Made by a program: the position numbers and the translations under genes. The notes beneath the pieces were generated by a model that was given only the letters and a program-made list of their open reading frames with translations, had not been told where the DNA came from and ran no database searches. Below are positions 23,601 to 32,779 of a stretch of DNA of 32,779 nt, piece by piece. The number at the start of each line of letters is the position of its first letter. The first letter of the stretch is position 1. Origin of the DNA: Coriobacteriaceae bacterium (GTDB taxonomy: Bacteria; Actinomycetota; Coriobacteriia; Coriobacteriales; Coriobacteriaceae); the NCBI GenBank assembly GCA_902362275.1, contig CABIWB010000015.1, positions 1-32,779 of the forward strand, written 5' to 3'.

Positions 23601-23631
23601 AAAAAACGGAGTCGTGTTGCCACGACTCCGT
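23601..23631 (-). terminator. Terminator of the phosphorylase gene
   Basis: On the minus strand ACGGAGTCGTG pairs with CACGACTCCGT, followed by TTTTT. It lies 30 bases after the phosphorylase stop codon. Confidence 0.88.
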
Positions 23632-23661
23632 ATCTCAAGAGGATGGGTAAGGGAGGCGAAA

Positions 23662-25929
<2,268 letters not shown>

Positions 25930-25970
25930 GTTTTCTCCTGTGATGGGTTGTTTCATGTCTGCAATTCATA

Positions 25971-26009
25971 AGAAGCCCGCGCGAGGGGATTGGGGTGGCC
26001 TCGCGCGGG
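25971..26009 (-). terminator. Hairpin between malQ and the phosphorylase gene
   Basis: CCCGCGCGAGG and CCTCGCGCGGG pair perfectly over 11 bp with a 12-base loop; on the minus strand CTTCTTAT follows. It is a weak terminator or mRNA-stability hairpin that could lower phosphorylase relative to MalQ. Confidence 0.5.
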
Positions 26010-26057
26010 AAAAGCAAGCGCGTCCGCACGGTGGGGAGGGGCCGGGCGCGGTAGCTC

Positions 26058-27563
26058 CTATTGAGGAAGCTCGATTTCGGCTTCCGACGGGATGCGGAAG
26101 TAGGTCTCGGTCCAGTCGGTGAGTTTGTGCTCGAGCTCGCGGGTGATGGCGCCGTCGAGCATGCGCCAGGTCCAGTTGCCGCCCAGCGTGGCAGGGGTGT
26201 TGATGCGCGCCTCGTTGCCCAAGTTGAGCAGGTCCTGCATGGTGTAGATGCACGTGTCGCTCACGCTGGCGGCGATGGTGCGATTGAGTGCATCTGCCAT
26301 GGGTTCGCCGGCCTGCTGATGGGTGTACAGGGCCGCCTGCTCGCGCTGACGCGGGGTGGCCGTTCCCTCAAACCAACCGCGCGCCGTCTCGTTATCGTGG
26401 GTGCCCACATAGGCGACGGTGTTGGCGATGTAGTTATGCGGCAGGTAGTACGAGTTGGTGCCCTCAAAGGCAAACTGCAGGATCTTCATGCCGGGGAAGC
26501 CCGAGTTGTCGCGCATGTCGATGACGCCGGGGGTGAGGAAGCCCAGGTCCTCGGCGATGATGGGCAGCGTGCCGAGCTTTTCCTCGAGCGTCTTGAAGAA
26601 CTTGAGGCCGGGACCCTGCGTCCACGAACCGTAGGACGAATCGGGCGAGGAGAACGGCACCTCCCAATAGGCCTCGAAGCCGCGGAAGTGATCCAGGCGG
26701 ATGACGTCGTACATGTCGAGGGCGGCGCGAATGCGGCCCTCCCACCAGGAGAAGCCGTCGGACTCCATGGCGTCCCAGTCGTAGATGGGGTTGCCCCAGT
26801 ACTGGCCGGTGGCCGAGAACTGGTCGGGCGGCGTGCCAGCGACGCTCACGGGATTGCCGGCGGTGTCGATCTTAAAGAGCTCAGGCGTCGCCCACATCTC
26901 GACGGAGTCACGCGAGACATAGATGGGCAGGTCGCCGATGATGAGAATGTCGCGCTCGTTGGCATAGGCCTTGAGGCGGCTCCACTGGCGATCGAAGAAG
27001 TACTGCGTCATCTGGTGGTAGAGCATACGCGCCGGATGGTCGGCACAGACCTTGGCGGAAGCTTCGCCGCGGGTGCGGAGTTCCGCGGGCCACTCCCAAA
27101 ACGCCTTGAGACCGCACTCCTCTTTGACGGTCATGAACTCACAGTAGGGGATGAGCCAGTCCTCGTTGGCCTGGATAAAGTCATCGAAATCGGCCGGCTT
27201 GTCGGCGGCAAAGCGCTCAGCGGCGCGGTCGAGAATCTGACGGCGGCCGCCAAAGATAGCGCCGTAGTCGACATTGCTGGGGTCGGATCCCAGATACACG
27301 CCATCGATATCGCGCTGCTCCAGATACCCTGCCTCGATAAGCTCGGCAAAGTCGATAAAGTTGGGGTTGCCAGCGCGGGCCGAGAACGACTGATAGGGCG
27401 AATCGCCATAGCTGGTCGTCGTAAGGGGCAGAATCTGCCAGTAATGTTGTTTGCACGAGGCGAGAAAATCGACGAAGTCGTAGGCATTCCAGCCAAAGCC
27501 GCCGATTCCGTATGGTCCGGGCAGAGATGAGACGGGCATGAGGACGCCGCTTGCACGCTCCAT
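26058..27563 (-). CDS. malQ: 4-alpha-glucanotransferase (amylomaltase, MalQ)
   Basis: A 501-residue GH77 enzyme that transfers 4-alpha-glucan segments between maltodextrins, turning short ones into longer substrates for phosphorylase. SGVLMPVSSLPGPYGIGGFG at the N-terminus is the family signature; DVIRLDHFRGFEAYWEVP carries the catalytic Asp, IIAEDLGFLTPGV the acid/base Glu, and YVGTHDNETARGW the third acid. The length of about 500 is normal for the bacterial single-domain type. ATG 27563 has GGTGAG 7 bases upstream; upstream GTG/TTG codons are less well placed. Promoter and operator lie at 27649-27673. Confidence 0.95.
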   Translation of the reverse strand: MERASGVLMPVSSLPGPYGIGGFGWNAYDFVDFLASCKQHYWQILPLTTTSYGDSPYQSFSARAGNPNFIDFAELIEAGYLEQRDIDGVYLGSDPSNVDYGAIFGGRRQILDRAAERFAADKPADFDDFIQANEDWLIPYCEFMTVKEECGLKAFWEWPAELRTRGEASAKVCADHPARMLYHQMTQYFFDRQWSRLKAYANERDILIIGDLPIYVSRDSVEMWATPELFKIDTAGNPVSVAGTPPDQFSATGQYWGNPIYDWDAMESDGFSWWEGRIRAALDMYDVIRLDHFRGFEAYWEVPFSSPDSSYGSWTQGPGLKFFKTLEEKLGTLPIIAEDLGFLTPGVIDMRDNSGFPGMKILQFAFEGTNSYYLPHNYIANTVAYVGTHDNETARGWFEGTATPRQREQAALYTHQQAGEPMADALNRTIAASVSDTCIYTMQDLLNLGNEARINTPATLGGNWTWRMLDGAITRELEHKLTDWTETYFRIPSEAEIELPQ

Positions 27564-27648
27564 GAATGCGCTCACCAACCTTCTTGTTGTGGGGTCGGCC
27601 TGCCGATGGATGTGCAGTCCGCCTCCGATGTTCTGATCCGATACGCCT

Positions 27649-27673
27649 ATTGTAAAACATGTTGTTTAAACAT
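27649..27673 (-). promoter_or_regulatory. Promoter -10 and operator-like palindrome of malQ
   Basis: On the minus strand TACAAT (27654-27649) is a good -10; the -35 is unclear. TTGTTTAAACAT (27662-27673, plus reading) lies in the spacer region and matches TTGTTTAAACAA at 11 of 12 positions. It is embedded in a wider ACATG...CATGT palindrome. It is the only such site in the right half of the sugar block. Confidence 0.55.
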
Positions 27674-27727
27674 GTACAGGCAAGATAAAAAAGTTGGTCG
27701 ATTTTCGGCGAATGGTTACATGCCATG

Positions 27728-27762
27728 AAAAAAGCCCCGACCTCACAACGTGAGATCGGGGC
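27728..27762 (-). terminator. Terminator of galE
   Basis: On the minus strand GCCCCGATCTCAC pairs with GTGAGGTCGGGGC, followed by TTTTTTC. It starts about 22 bases after the galE stop. Confidence 0.9.
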
Positions 27763-27784
27763 AAGAGCGGTATGTAGGTTTTTG

Positions 27785-28846
27785 CTACTCGGCGTCGGCG
27801 AAGCCGTTGGGGTTGTGGCTCTGCCAGTTCCAGCTATCGCGGCACATGTCCGCGATGTCGTACTGGGCCTTCCAGCCCATCATGCGCTCGGCCTTGGAGG
27901 CATCGCACCAGTTGGCAGCGATGTCGCCGGCGCGGCGCTCGCGGATCACGTAGGGCAGCTCCTTGCCACAAGCCTTGGAGAAGGCGGCGACGACCTCGAG
28001 TACCGAGGTGCCGGTGCCGGTGCCCAGGTTAAAGATCTCGACGCCGGTTTTGCCGTTCATCCAGTTAAGGGCGGCAACGTGACCAGAGGCCAGATCGCAC
28101 ACGTGGATGTAGTCGCGCACGCCGGTGCCGTCGGGGGTGGGGTAGTCGTTGCCAAAGACCTGAACGGCCTCGAGCTTGCCCACGGCGACCTGGGCGACAT
28201 AGGGCACCAGGTTGTTGGGGATGCCCTTGGGGTCCTCGCCGATCAGACCCGACGGATGGGCGCCGATGGGGTTGAAGTAACGGAGCAGCACGACGTCCCA
28301 CTCGGGGTCGGCGGTGTGGACGTCCATAAGGATCTGCTCGATCATCCACTTGGTCCAACCATAGGGGTTAGTCGCGGGCTTCTTAGGATCCTCCTCGGTG
28401 ACGGGCGGGTTGTCCGGGTCGCCGTAGACGGTCGAGGAGCTCGAGAAGATGATGGACTTGCAGCCATGGTTGCGCATGACGTCGATGAGCACCAGGGTGT
28501 TCTCGATGTTGTTGTGATAGTACTCGACGGGCTTGCTCACCGACTCGCCGACGGCCTTAAAGCCGGCAAAGTGGATGACGCGGTCGATCTGATGGGTATC
28601 GAAGATCTTGTTCATCGCATCGCGGTCGAGCACGTTGGCCTCGTAGAAGGTGAGGTTCTTGGCGGCCTCGTCGCCCACGATGGTCTTGACGCGGTCGACG
28701 GCGACGGCGCTGGAGTTGGAGAGATCATCGACGATGACGACCTGGTAGCCACCCTCGAGCAGCTGAACGACGGTGTGCGAGCCGATAAAGCCGGCGCCAC
28801 CGGTAACGAGGACACAGGTGTCTTTGGGGTCGAGTGCTTTGGACAT
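27785..28846 (-). CDS. galE: UDP-glucose 4-epimerase
   Basis: A 353-residue short-chain dehydrogenase-type enzyme interconverting UDP-glucose and UDP-galactose, for galactose use and for cell-surface glycans. The NAD-binding TGGAGFIGSHTVVQLL is at the N-terminus, VDDLSNSS follows strand 2, and the catalytic YxxxK is YGWTK, with SSSSTVYG before it. AGGAG lies 6 bases before the ATG. It is monocistronic, bounded by its own terminator. It links the sugar block to nucleotide-sugar metabolism, but no galK or galT is in the window. Confidence 0.95.
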   Translation of the reverse strand: MSKALDPKDTCVLVTGGAGFIGSHTVVQLLEGGYQVVIVDDLSNSSAVAVDRVKTIVGDEAAKNLTFYEANVLDRDAMNKIFDTHQIDRVIHFAGFKAVGESVSKPVEYYHNNIENTLVLIDVMRNHGCKSIIFSSSSTVYGDPDNPPVTEEDPKKPATNPYGWTKWMIEQILMDVHTADPEWDVVLLRYFNPIGAHPSGLIGEDPKGIPNNLVPYVAQVAVGKLEAVQVFGNDYPTPDGTGVRDYIHVCDLASGHVAALNWMNGKTGVEIFNLGTGTGTSVLEVVAAFSKACGKELPYVIRERRAGDIAANWCDASKAERMMGWKAQYDIADMCRDSWNWQSHNPNGFADAE

Positions 28847-29040
28847 GTAGTCTCCTATCGAATCAGGAACACTTCTTCAGGGGAGTATAGCGCAGGCAGG
28901 GACGCCCAAATCGTGCGCTGTAGGAAAAGCAGAGGATTGTGCTAACGTACTCATAGAAGAGCTTGCGTACGCATAACCTGATCTTTGACATTTGCTTACG
29001 AGCCGCTGACCTTGTAGTTTCCTGCCGTTCGTGGAAATCG

Positions 29041-29068
29041 TTGGGACGCGCCATATGTACGCTAATAT
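29041..29068 (+). promoter_or_regulatory. Possible promoter of the cell-wall hydrolase gene
   Basis: TTGGGA (29041-29046) and TAATAT (29063-29068) are 16 bases apart, about 45 bases before the ATG at 29113. The direct repeat ATATGTA (29053, 29065) overlaps it. The rest of the 266-base gap from galE shows no other clear element. Confidence 0.4.
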
Positions 29069-29112
29069 GTATGAGTTGAGCGACATATAAATAAGCATGT
29101 AACGGAGTACAT

Positions 29113-30318
29113 ATGTCACCAAACAGCGATTCCATCCTTTCCCAGGAGCTCTCGCGCCGCACTGCCCTCAAGGCCCTGTTCGGCGCCGCTTCTGCGGCAG
29201 TTCTTTTTGGCCTGCCCGCTCGCGCCCATGCGGCGGAGGCTTCCAAAGAAACCACCGATAAACTGAATGCCGCCCAGGCTCAGCTCGACGAGGTTCAGGC
29301 CCAGCTCGACAGCATCGCAAATGAGTATGCGGCGCTGGCCAACAAGAATGCCCAGACCCTCAACGACATCGAGAATGTCCAGGGCAAGATTGACGACACG
29401 CAGGCCCAGATCGATGAAAAGAAGGCCGAGCTCAAGAAGAAGCGCAACGACCTTTCCGATCGCGTGGCCGCCAGCTACAAGTCCGGCGGCACGAACATCC
29501 TGTCGCTGCTGCTGGCCTCTGGCTCGTTTGAGGAACTCGTCGCCAACGCGCATTACGTTGAGAAGATCAACAAGAGCGACCGCGACGCCATCGAGGACAT
29601 TCAGACCATCCAGGAAGAGCTCGATGCGCAAAAGACCGAGCTCGAGTCGCAGAAGGCCGACTTAGAGAAGCTCAAGGACCAGCAGACTGCCCAGATGCAG
29701 GACATGCAGGCCAAGCAGCAAGAAGTCCAGACCGTGCTGAACGGTCTTTCCGACGACGTCAAGGAGCTCATGGCTCAGCGCGATTCCGAGATCCTCGCTG
29801 CTGCCCAGGCTGAGGAGGCCGCTAGGAAGGCTGCCGCTGCCGCGGCTGCCGCGAACAAGAACAATTCCTACTCGGGTGGTTCGAGCTCGGGTGGTGGATC
29901 GTACGCGCCCGGAACTCCGCAGCAGAATGCCGGCTCGGGCAAACAGCAGGCTGTCGTCAACGCGTGCTACTCCACGCCTTCGCCGGGTCAGAACTGGTGC
30001 GCGGCGTGGGTCACCAATGTCTTCCGTAACGCCGGCGTTGGCTACTTTGGAGGCAATGCGTGCGACATGTTTAACGCCTGGTGCTATAGCTCCGACCGCT
30101 CGGCGCTGCAGGTGGGCATGATCGTGGCCGATTCCTCGCACAGCGGCACGGGTGCTCCGGGCCTTATCTACGGTCATGTGGGTATCTACGTTGGCGGCGG
30201 CATCGTTATGAGCAATGAGGGAGCCATTACGTCTAAGTCGCTCGATTCGTTTATTAGCTTCTATGGCACTGGCTCTGGCGTGCGTTGGGGCTGGCTTGGC
30301 GGTATTGCGCTGTCGTAG
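29113..30318 (+). CDS. Tat-exported coiled-coil cell-wall hydrolase (CHAP/NlpC-P60-like, PcsB-type layout)
   Basis: A 401-residue secreted protein. The N-terminus has a twin-arginine signal (LSRRTALKALFGAASAA...) cleaved after ARAHA near residue 41. Residues about 42-235 form a long coiled coil with repeated Gln/Asp/Leu heptads; an Ala run and a Gly/Ser linker (about 235-275) lead to a C-terminal cysteine-peptidase-like domain with Cys296 in NWCAAWV and His355 in YGHVGIYVGGG. The layout resembles PcsB/CwlO-type peptidoglycan hydrolases, whose coiled coil is regulated by FtsEX during division. Whether the domain is CHAP or NlpC/P60 I cannot settle by eye. GGAG precedes the ATG. Confidence 0.87.
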   Translation: MSPNSDSILSQELSRRTALKALFGAASAAVLFGLPARAHAAEASKETTDKLNAAQAQLDEVQAQLDSIANEYAALANKNAQTLNDIENVQGKIDDTQAQIDEKKAELKKKRNDLSDRVAASYKSGGTNILSLLLASGSFEELVANAHYVEKINKSDRDAIEDIQTIQEELDAQKTELESQKADLEKLKDQQTAQMQDMQAKQQEVQTVLNGLSDDVKELMAQRDSEILAAAQAEEAARKAAAAAAAANKNNSYSGGSSSGGGSYAPGTPQQNAGSGKQQAVVNACYSTPSPGQNWCAAWVTNVFRNAGVGYFGGNACDMFNAWCYSSDRSALQVGMIVADSSHSGTGAPGLIYGHVGIYVGGGIVMSNEGAITSKSLDSFISFYGTGSGVRWGWLGGIALS

Positions 30319-30337
30319 CTGCGGTTTGAAGTAAGTT

Positions 30338-30468
30338 GGTCCGGGACCGCGGGCGAGGCATAAGGTTGCCTGCTCTACAGTCCTGCGCAAGACGAAGGCC
30401 ACATTAAGTGGCCTTCTTTGCGTGCGGAACTCGCGACCAACCTTATGCCTCGCCCGCGGTCCCGGACC
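30338..30468 (+). repeat. Structured palindromic element, copy 3
   Basis: A 131-bp element with perfect 31-bp arms (30338-30368 and 30438-30468). Its 69-base core is nearly identical to that of copy 1 (CCTGCTCTACAGTCCTGC ... GTGCGGAACTCGCGAC), but apart from AAGGTT the arms are unrelated to those of copies 1 and 2. It lies 20 bases after the hydrolase stop and upstream of that unit's terminator. Confidence 0.85.
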
Positions 30469-30520
30469 TTCCGGGTTCGGGGCGCGACACACCGGACTGG
30501 GTTATCTGAATAAATATGGC

Positions 30521-30548
30521 GAAGGCCCCTTTCGGGGCCTTCTTTGTT
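30521..30548 (+). terminator. Terminator of the hydrolase gene
   Basis: GAAGGCCCC (30521-30529) pairs with GGGGCCTTC (30534-30542), followed by TTTGTT. It touches the end of the convergent murB and could serve both strands, though the minus-strand tail is poor. Confidence 0.8.
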
Positions 30549-31509
30549 AAAGGAATTCGCCTACTCGGTGGACTTCGGGTTCTAGGTCTACGTTGAATTG
30601 GTCTTTGACGGTTGCCTGGATGTGGCGGATGAGTTCGTCGACATCGGCGGCGGTGGCGTGGTCGGCGTTGACGATGAAGCCGCAGTGCTTCTCGCTCACC
30701 TGCGCGCCGCCAACGGCGTGTCCTCGCAGGCCGGCATCCATGATGAGTTTGCCGGCAAAGTAACCCTCGGGGCGCTTGAAAGTGGAGCCGGCGCTCGGCA
30801 TGTCGAGCGGCTGCTTGTCCTCGCGGCGCTGGCGGTAGTCGTCCATGTCGGCCTTGATCATCGCGGCGTTGCCCGGGGCGAGATTGAAGGTGGCCGAAAG
30901 CACGATAAAGCCGTCATCGGCGATGCGGCTCTTTCGATAACCCAGGTTGAGCTCGTCGACATCGAACTCGATGATATTGCCGCTGCCGCGGGTGCCGTCG
31001 TCGAGCTGGCGAGCGGGTTTGTAGACGCGCACGGACTCCAGCACATCGGCCATGCAGGCACCGTAGGTACCGGCGTTCATGTAGCAGGCGCCGCCGACCG
31101 ATCCGGGGATGCCCGAGATGGGCTCCATGCCGGTGAGACCGGCCTCGGCTGCCGCAGTGGCGACATCGGAAAGCAAGGCGCCGGCCGCCGCCGTGACGTG
31201 CGTACCGTCGACCGTAATGTTGGAGAGGCCTTCGCCCAGCGCCACGACGACGCCACGGATGCCCTTGTCGCCGACGAGCAGGTCGGAGCCGTTGCCCACG
31301 ATGGTGAGCGGCAGGTCGCAGCGATAACAGGTGTCGAGCGTGGCGACGAGGCCCTGCTCGGTATCGGGCGTGACAAAGACGTCGGCCGGGCCGCCGATCT
31401 TAAACGTGGTGTGCTCGCGCATGGGCTCGCTCATCAGCACGTTGTCCTCGCCGGCAACGCCAGCAAGCGCGCACAGCAGGTCCTCGTTAAAAAAGTCGTT
31501 CTCGTGCAT
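30547..31509 (-). CDS. murB: UDP-N-acetylenolpyruvoylglucosamine reductase
   Basis: A 320-residue FAD enzyme that reduces UDP-GlcNAc-enolpyruvate to UDP-MurNAc with NADPH, the second committed step of peptidoglycan synthesis. The FAD-binding VGNGSDLLVGDKGIRG, GIPGSVGGACYMNAGTYG, GYRKS and the catalytic serine in PSAGSTFKRPEGYFAG are seen; the C-terminal Glu is in LEPEVHRVG. It resembles type II MurB, without the Tyr loop of the E. coli type. I take ATG 31509, with a GGCGGA-like site upstream; a TTG-initiated form adding 15 residues is less likely. Confidence 0.94.
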   Translation of the reverse strand: MHENDFFNEDLLCALAGVAGEDNVLMSEPMREHTTFKIGGPADVFVTPDTEQGLVATLDTCYRCDLPLTIVGNGSDLLVGDKGIRGVVVALGEGLSNITVDGTHVTAAAGALLSDVATAAAEAGLTGMEPISGIPGSVGGACYMNAGTYGACMADVLESVRVYKPARQLDDGTRGSGNIIEFDVDELNLGYRKSRIADDGFIVLSATFNLAPGNAAMIKADMDDYRQRREDKQPLDMPSAGSTFKRPEGYFAGKLIMDAGLRGHAVGGAQVSEKHCGFIVNADHATAADVDELIRHIQATVKDQFNVDLEPEVHRVGEFL

Positions 31510-31692
31510 ACGAATATCCGCCTTTTGGTGGTCGTTGTCATCAATCGATTGCAATATACCCCACCCGGACGGATTTGGTGCGCTGGCGGCGATAAAACAG
31601 CCGTCTACCGGATTGGTAAAGTGTTTATCACCGAGGTAGAGGGGTAGTCGCTATACTTTCAAGAGATTGCGCGTAAACCCGGAAGGAGCGAG

Positions 31693-32721
31693 ATGGCCAA
31701 CAAAGTCACCCTCAAGCAGATCGCCCAGGAGGTGGGGCTTTCCCCCTCGTCGGTCTCGCTTGTGCTCAATAATCGGCCCTGTCGCATCTCGGAAGAAAAC
31801 CGCAAACTCATCAAGGAGGTCGCGGCGCGCAACCACTATGTTCCTAACCAGATTGCGCGTAGTTTGGTCATGCGCGAGTCGCGCACGCTGGGCCTTATCG
31901 TCCCTAACATCGAGAGCCGCTTTTTTGCCTCGCTCGCCGGTAGCCTGGAAAAGCGCTGCCGCGAGGATGGCTATGCGCTCTTCATTACCAGCTCGGGTGG
32001 AAGCGCCGATGACGATCTGGAGCTGCTGCGTCAGCTGGTAACGCGCGGCGTTGATGGCGTCTTCCTGGTCGTGGGCGACGAGTTCTCCGACGACCGCGCC
32101 CTGCGCGAAGAAGTCAGCCATCTGCCTATCCCTGCCGTGATGGTCGACCGTGCCATTGAGGGGCTCGAGTGCGACAAGGTGATGTTCGACCACGAGATGG
32201 GTGGCTACATGGCCACCCGCTATCTGATCGAGCAAGGCCACCGCCGCATTGCCTGCTTGGTTAACGCGCGCCGTTCCAATACGGGGCGTAAGCGACTTGC
32301 CGGCTATGAGCGCGCGCTGCGCGAGGTTGGCCTGCCTATCGACGCACGTTTGGAGTTTGAGAGCGAGTACTACATTCCGAGTGCCTACGAGGCCTCGGAG
32401 GCGGTGCTCGCAACTGATGCCACCGCTGTGTTCGCAAGTTCGGACAACATTGCCCTTGGTCTGCTCAAGCGCTTACACGAGATGGGGAAGAGCATTCCGG
32501 GCGACATTTCGGTGGTGAGTTACGACAACTCGGCCGCCGACGTTCTCTTTGAGCCGGCGCTGACCGCGATTGAGCAGGATCCTGGTATCCTCGCGGAGCA
32601 TGCTTTTGGCTGCATGTCCAAGCGCCTTGCCGGTAGGGGCGGTAGACGTGCCGAAGAAGTCGTTCTGGAGCCGGCGCTTATCGTGAAGGGCAGTGTGCTT
32701 GACCTTACCGAATATAGTTAA
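31693..32721 (+). CDS. LacI-family transcriptional regulator
   Basis: A 342-residue repressor-type regulator. The N-terminal helix-turn-helix and hinge (about 4-60) read VTLKQIAQEVGLSPSSVSLV and LNNRP; residues about 62-335 form a periplasmic-binding-protein-like sensor (LGLIVPNIESRFFASLAGSL). GGAAGGAG precedes the ATG; TATACT at 31652-31657 may be its -10. It is divergent from murB, which is unlikely to be its target; targets may lie right of the window or elsewhere. Its effector is not apparent. It could be a sugar regulator such as RbsR or MalR, but nothing here decides it. Confidence 0.9.
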   Translation: MANKVTLKQIAQEVGLSPSSVSLVLNNRPCRISEENRKLIKEVAARNHYVPNQIARSLVMRESRTLGLIVPNIESRFFASLAGSLEKRCREDGYALFITSSGGSADDDLELLRQLVTRGVDGVFLVVGDEFSDDRALREEVSHLPIPAVMVDRAIEGLECDKVMFDHEMGGYMATRYLIEQGHRRIACLVNARRSNTGRKRLAGYERALREVGLPIDARLEFESEYYIPSAYEASEAVLATDATAVFASSDNIALGLLKRLHEMGKSIPGDISVVSYDNSAADVLFEPALTAIEQDPGILAEHAFGCMSKRLAGRGGRRAEEVVLEPALIVKGSVLDLTEYS

Positions 32722-32779
32722 GCGCACTTGTTTGTTTGCATAGATTGCATGCGGAGCGTCCGCTATTTGCCGGCGGGGG

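Noticed and set aside
30598..31647. Plus-strand reading frame opposite murB
   Set aside because: It is a low-information shadow of murB; all MurB motifs are on the minus strand.

Overview
The window looks like chromosomal DNA from a gut coriobacterium, most probably Collinsella or a close relative. The grounds are high-GC codon use, a housekeeping gene order running acpS / NAD(P)H-hydrate repair / alr / UDG / tsaE / TsaB-RimI-TsaD, Tat-type lipoprotein signals, and a carbohydrate-heavy gene set. The genus is an inference from pattern, not from a search.

Layout. (1) 119-7001: one tight plus-strand operon for acyl-carrier-protein activation, cofactor repair, D-alanine synthesis, uracil excision and tRNA t6A modification, ending in a triple fusion (TsaB-RimI-TsaD). 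(2) 7002-7792: a gene-poor gap with two copies of a structured palindromic element in opposite orientation, then a promoter, a 14-codon leader peptide rich in Ile/Val/Leu codons, and an intrinsic terminator directly before a CstA-family transporter (7793-9682). This is the layout of a branched-chain amino acid attenuator. (3) 9867-12059: an uncharacterised protein with an N-terminal helix-turn-helix-like part, a long charged low-complexity middle and a C-terminal TOPRIM-type domain resembling JetD/DUF2220. (4) 12060-12949: an intergenic island of repeats (a truncated copy of the palindromic element, a 230-bp MITE-like element, a 21-bp REP-like hairpin, a possible tRNA scrap) next to tRNA-Gln(TTG) on the minus strand. 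(5) 12950-15019, minus: a peptidoglycan-binding-domain protein and a polyprenyl diphosphate synthase.

(6) 15135-28846 is a sugar block: a PTS EIICB permease fused to a Cof-type HAD phosphatase (minus), a divergent GntR/UTRA regulator, a maltose-type ABC importer (binding lipoprotein, two permeases, ATPase), then on the minus strand 4-alpha-glucanotransferase (malQ), glycogen/maltodextrin phosphorylase, and galE. A palindrome close to TTGTTTAAACAA occurs five times, only at the PTS/regulator divergence, before the ABC operon and before malQ, suggesting that the GntR-family protein controls the whole block. Imported alpha-glucans would be disproportionated by MalQ and cleaved to glucose-1-phosphate by the phosphorylase. 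Between the converging ABC and phosphorylase genes lies an array of six 16-nt repeats in strictly alternating orientation.

(7) 29113-32721: a Tat-exported coiled-coil cell-wall hydrolase, a third full copy of the palindromic element, murB (minus), and a LacI-family regulator (plus). The remaining bases to 32779 show nothing I can name.

The most unusual items are the palindromic element, whose stems change between copies while staying paired around a fixed core; the leader-peptide attenuator before cstA; the orphan JetD-like TOPRIM protein; the PTS-HAD fusion; and the alternating 16-nt repeat array.
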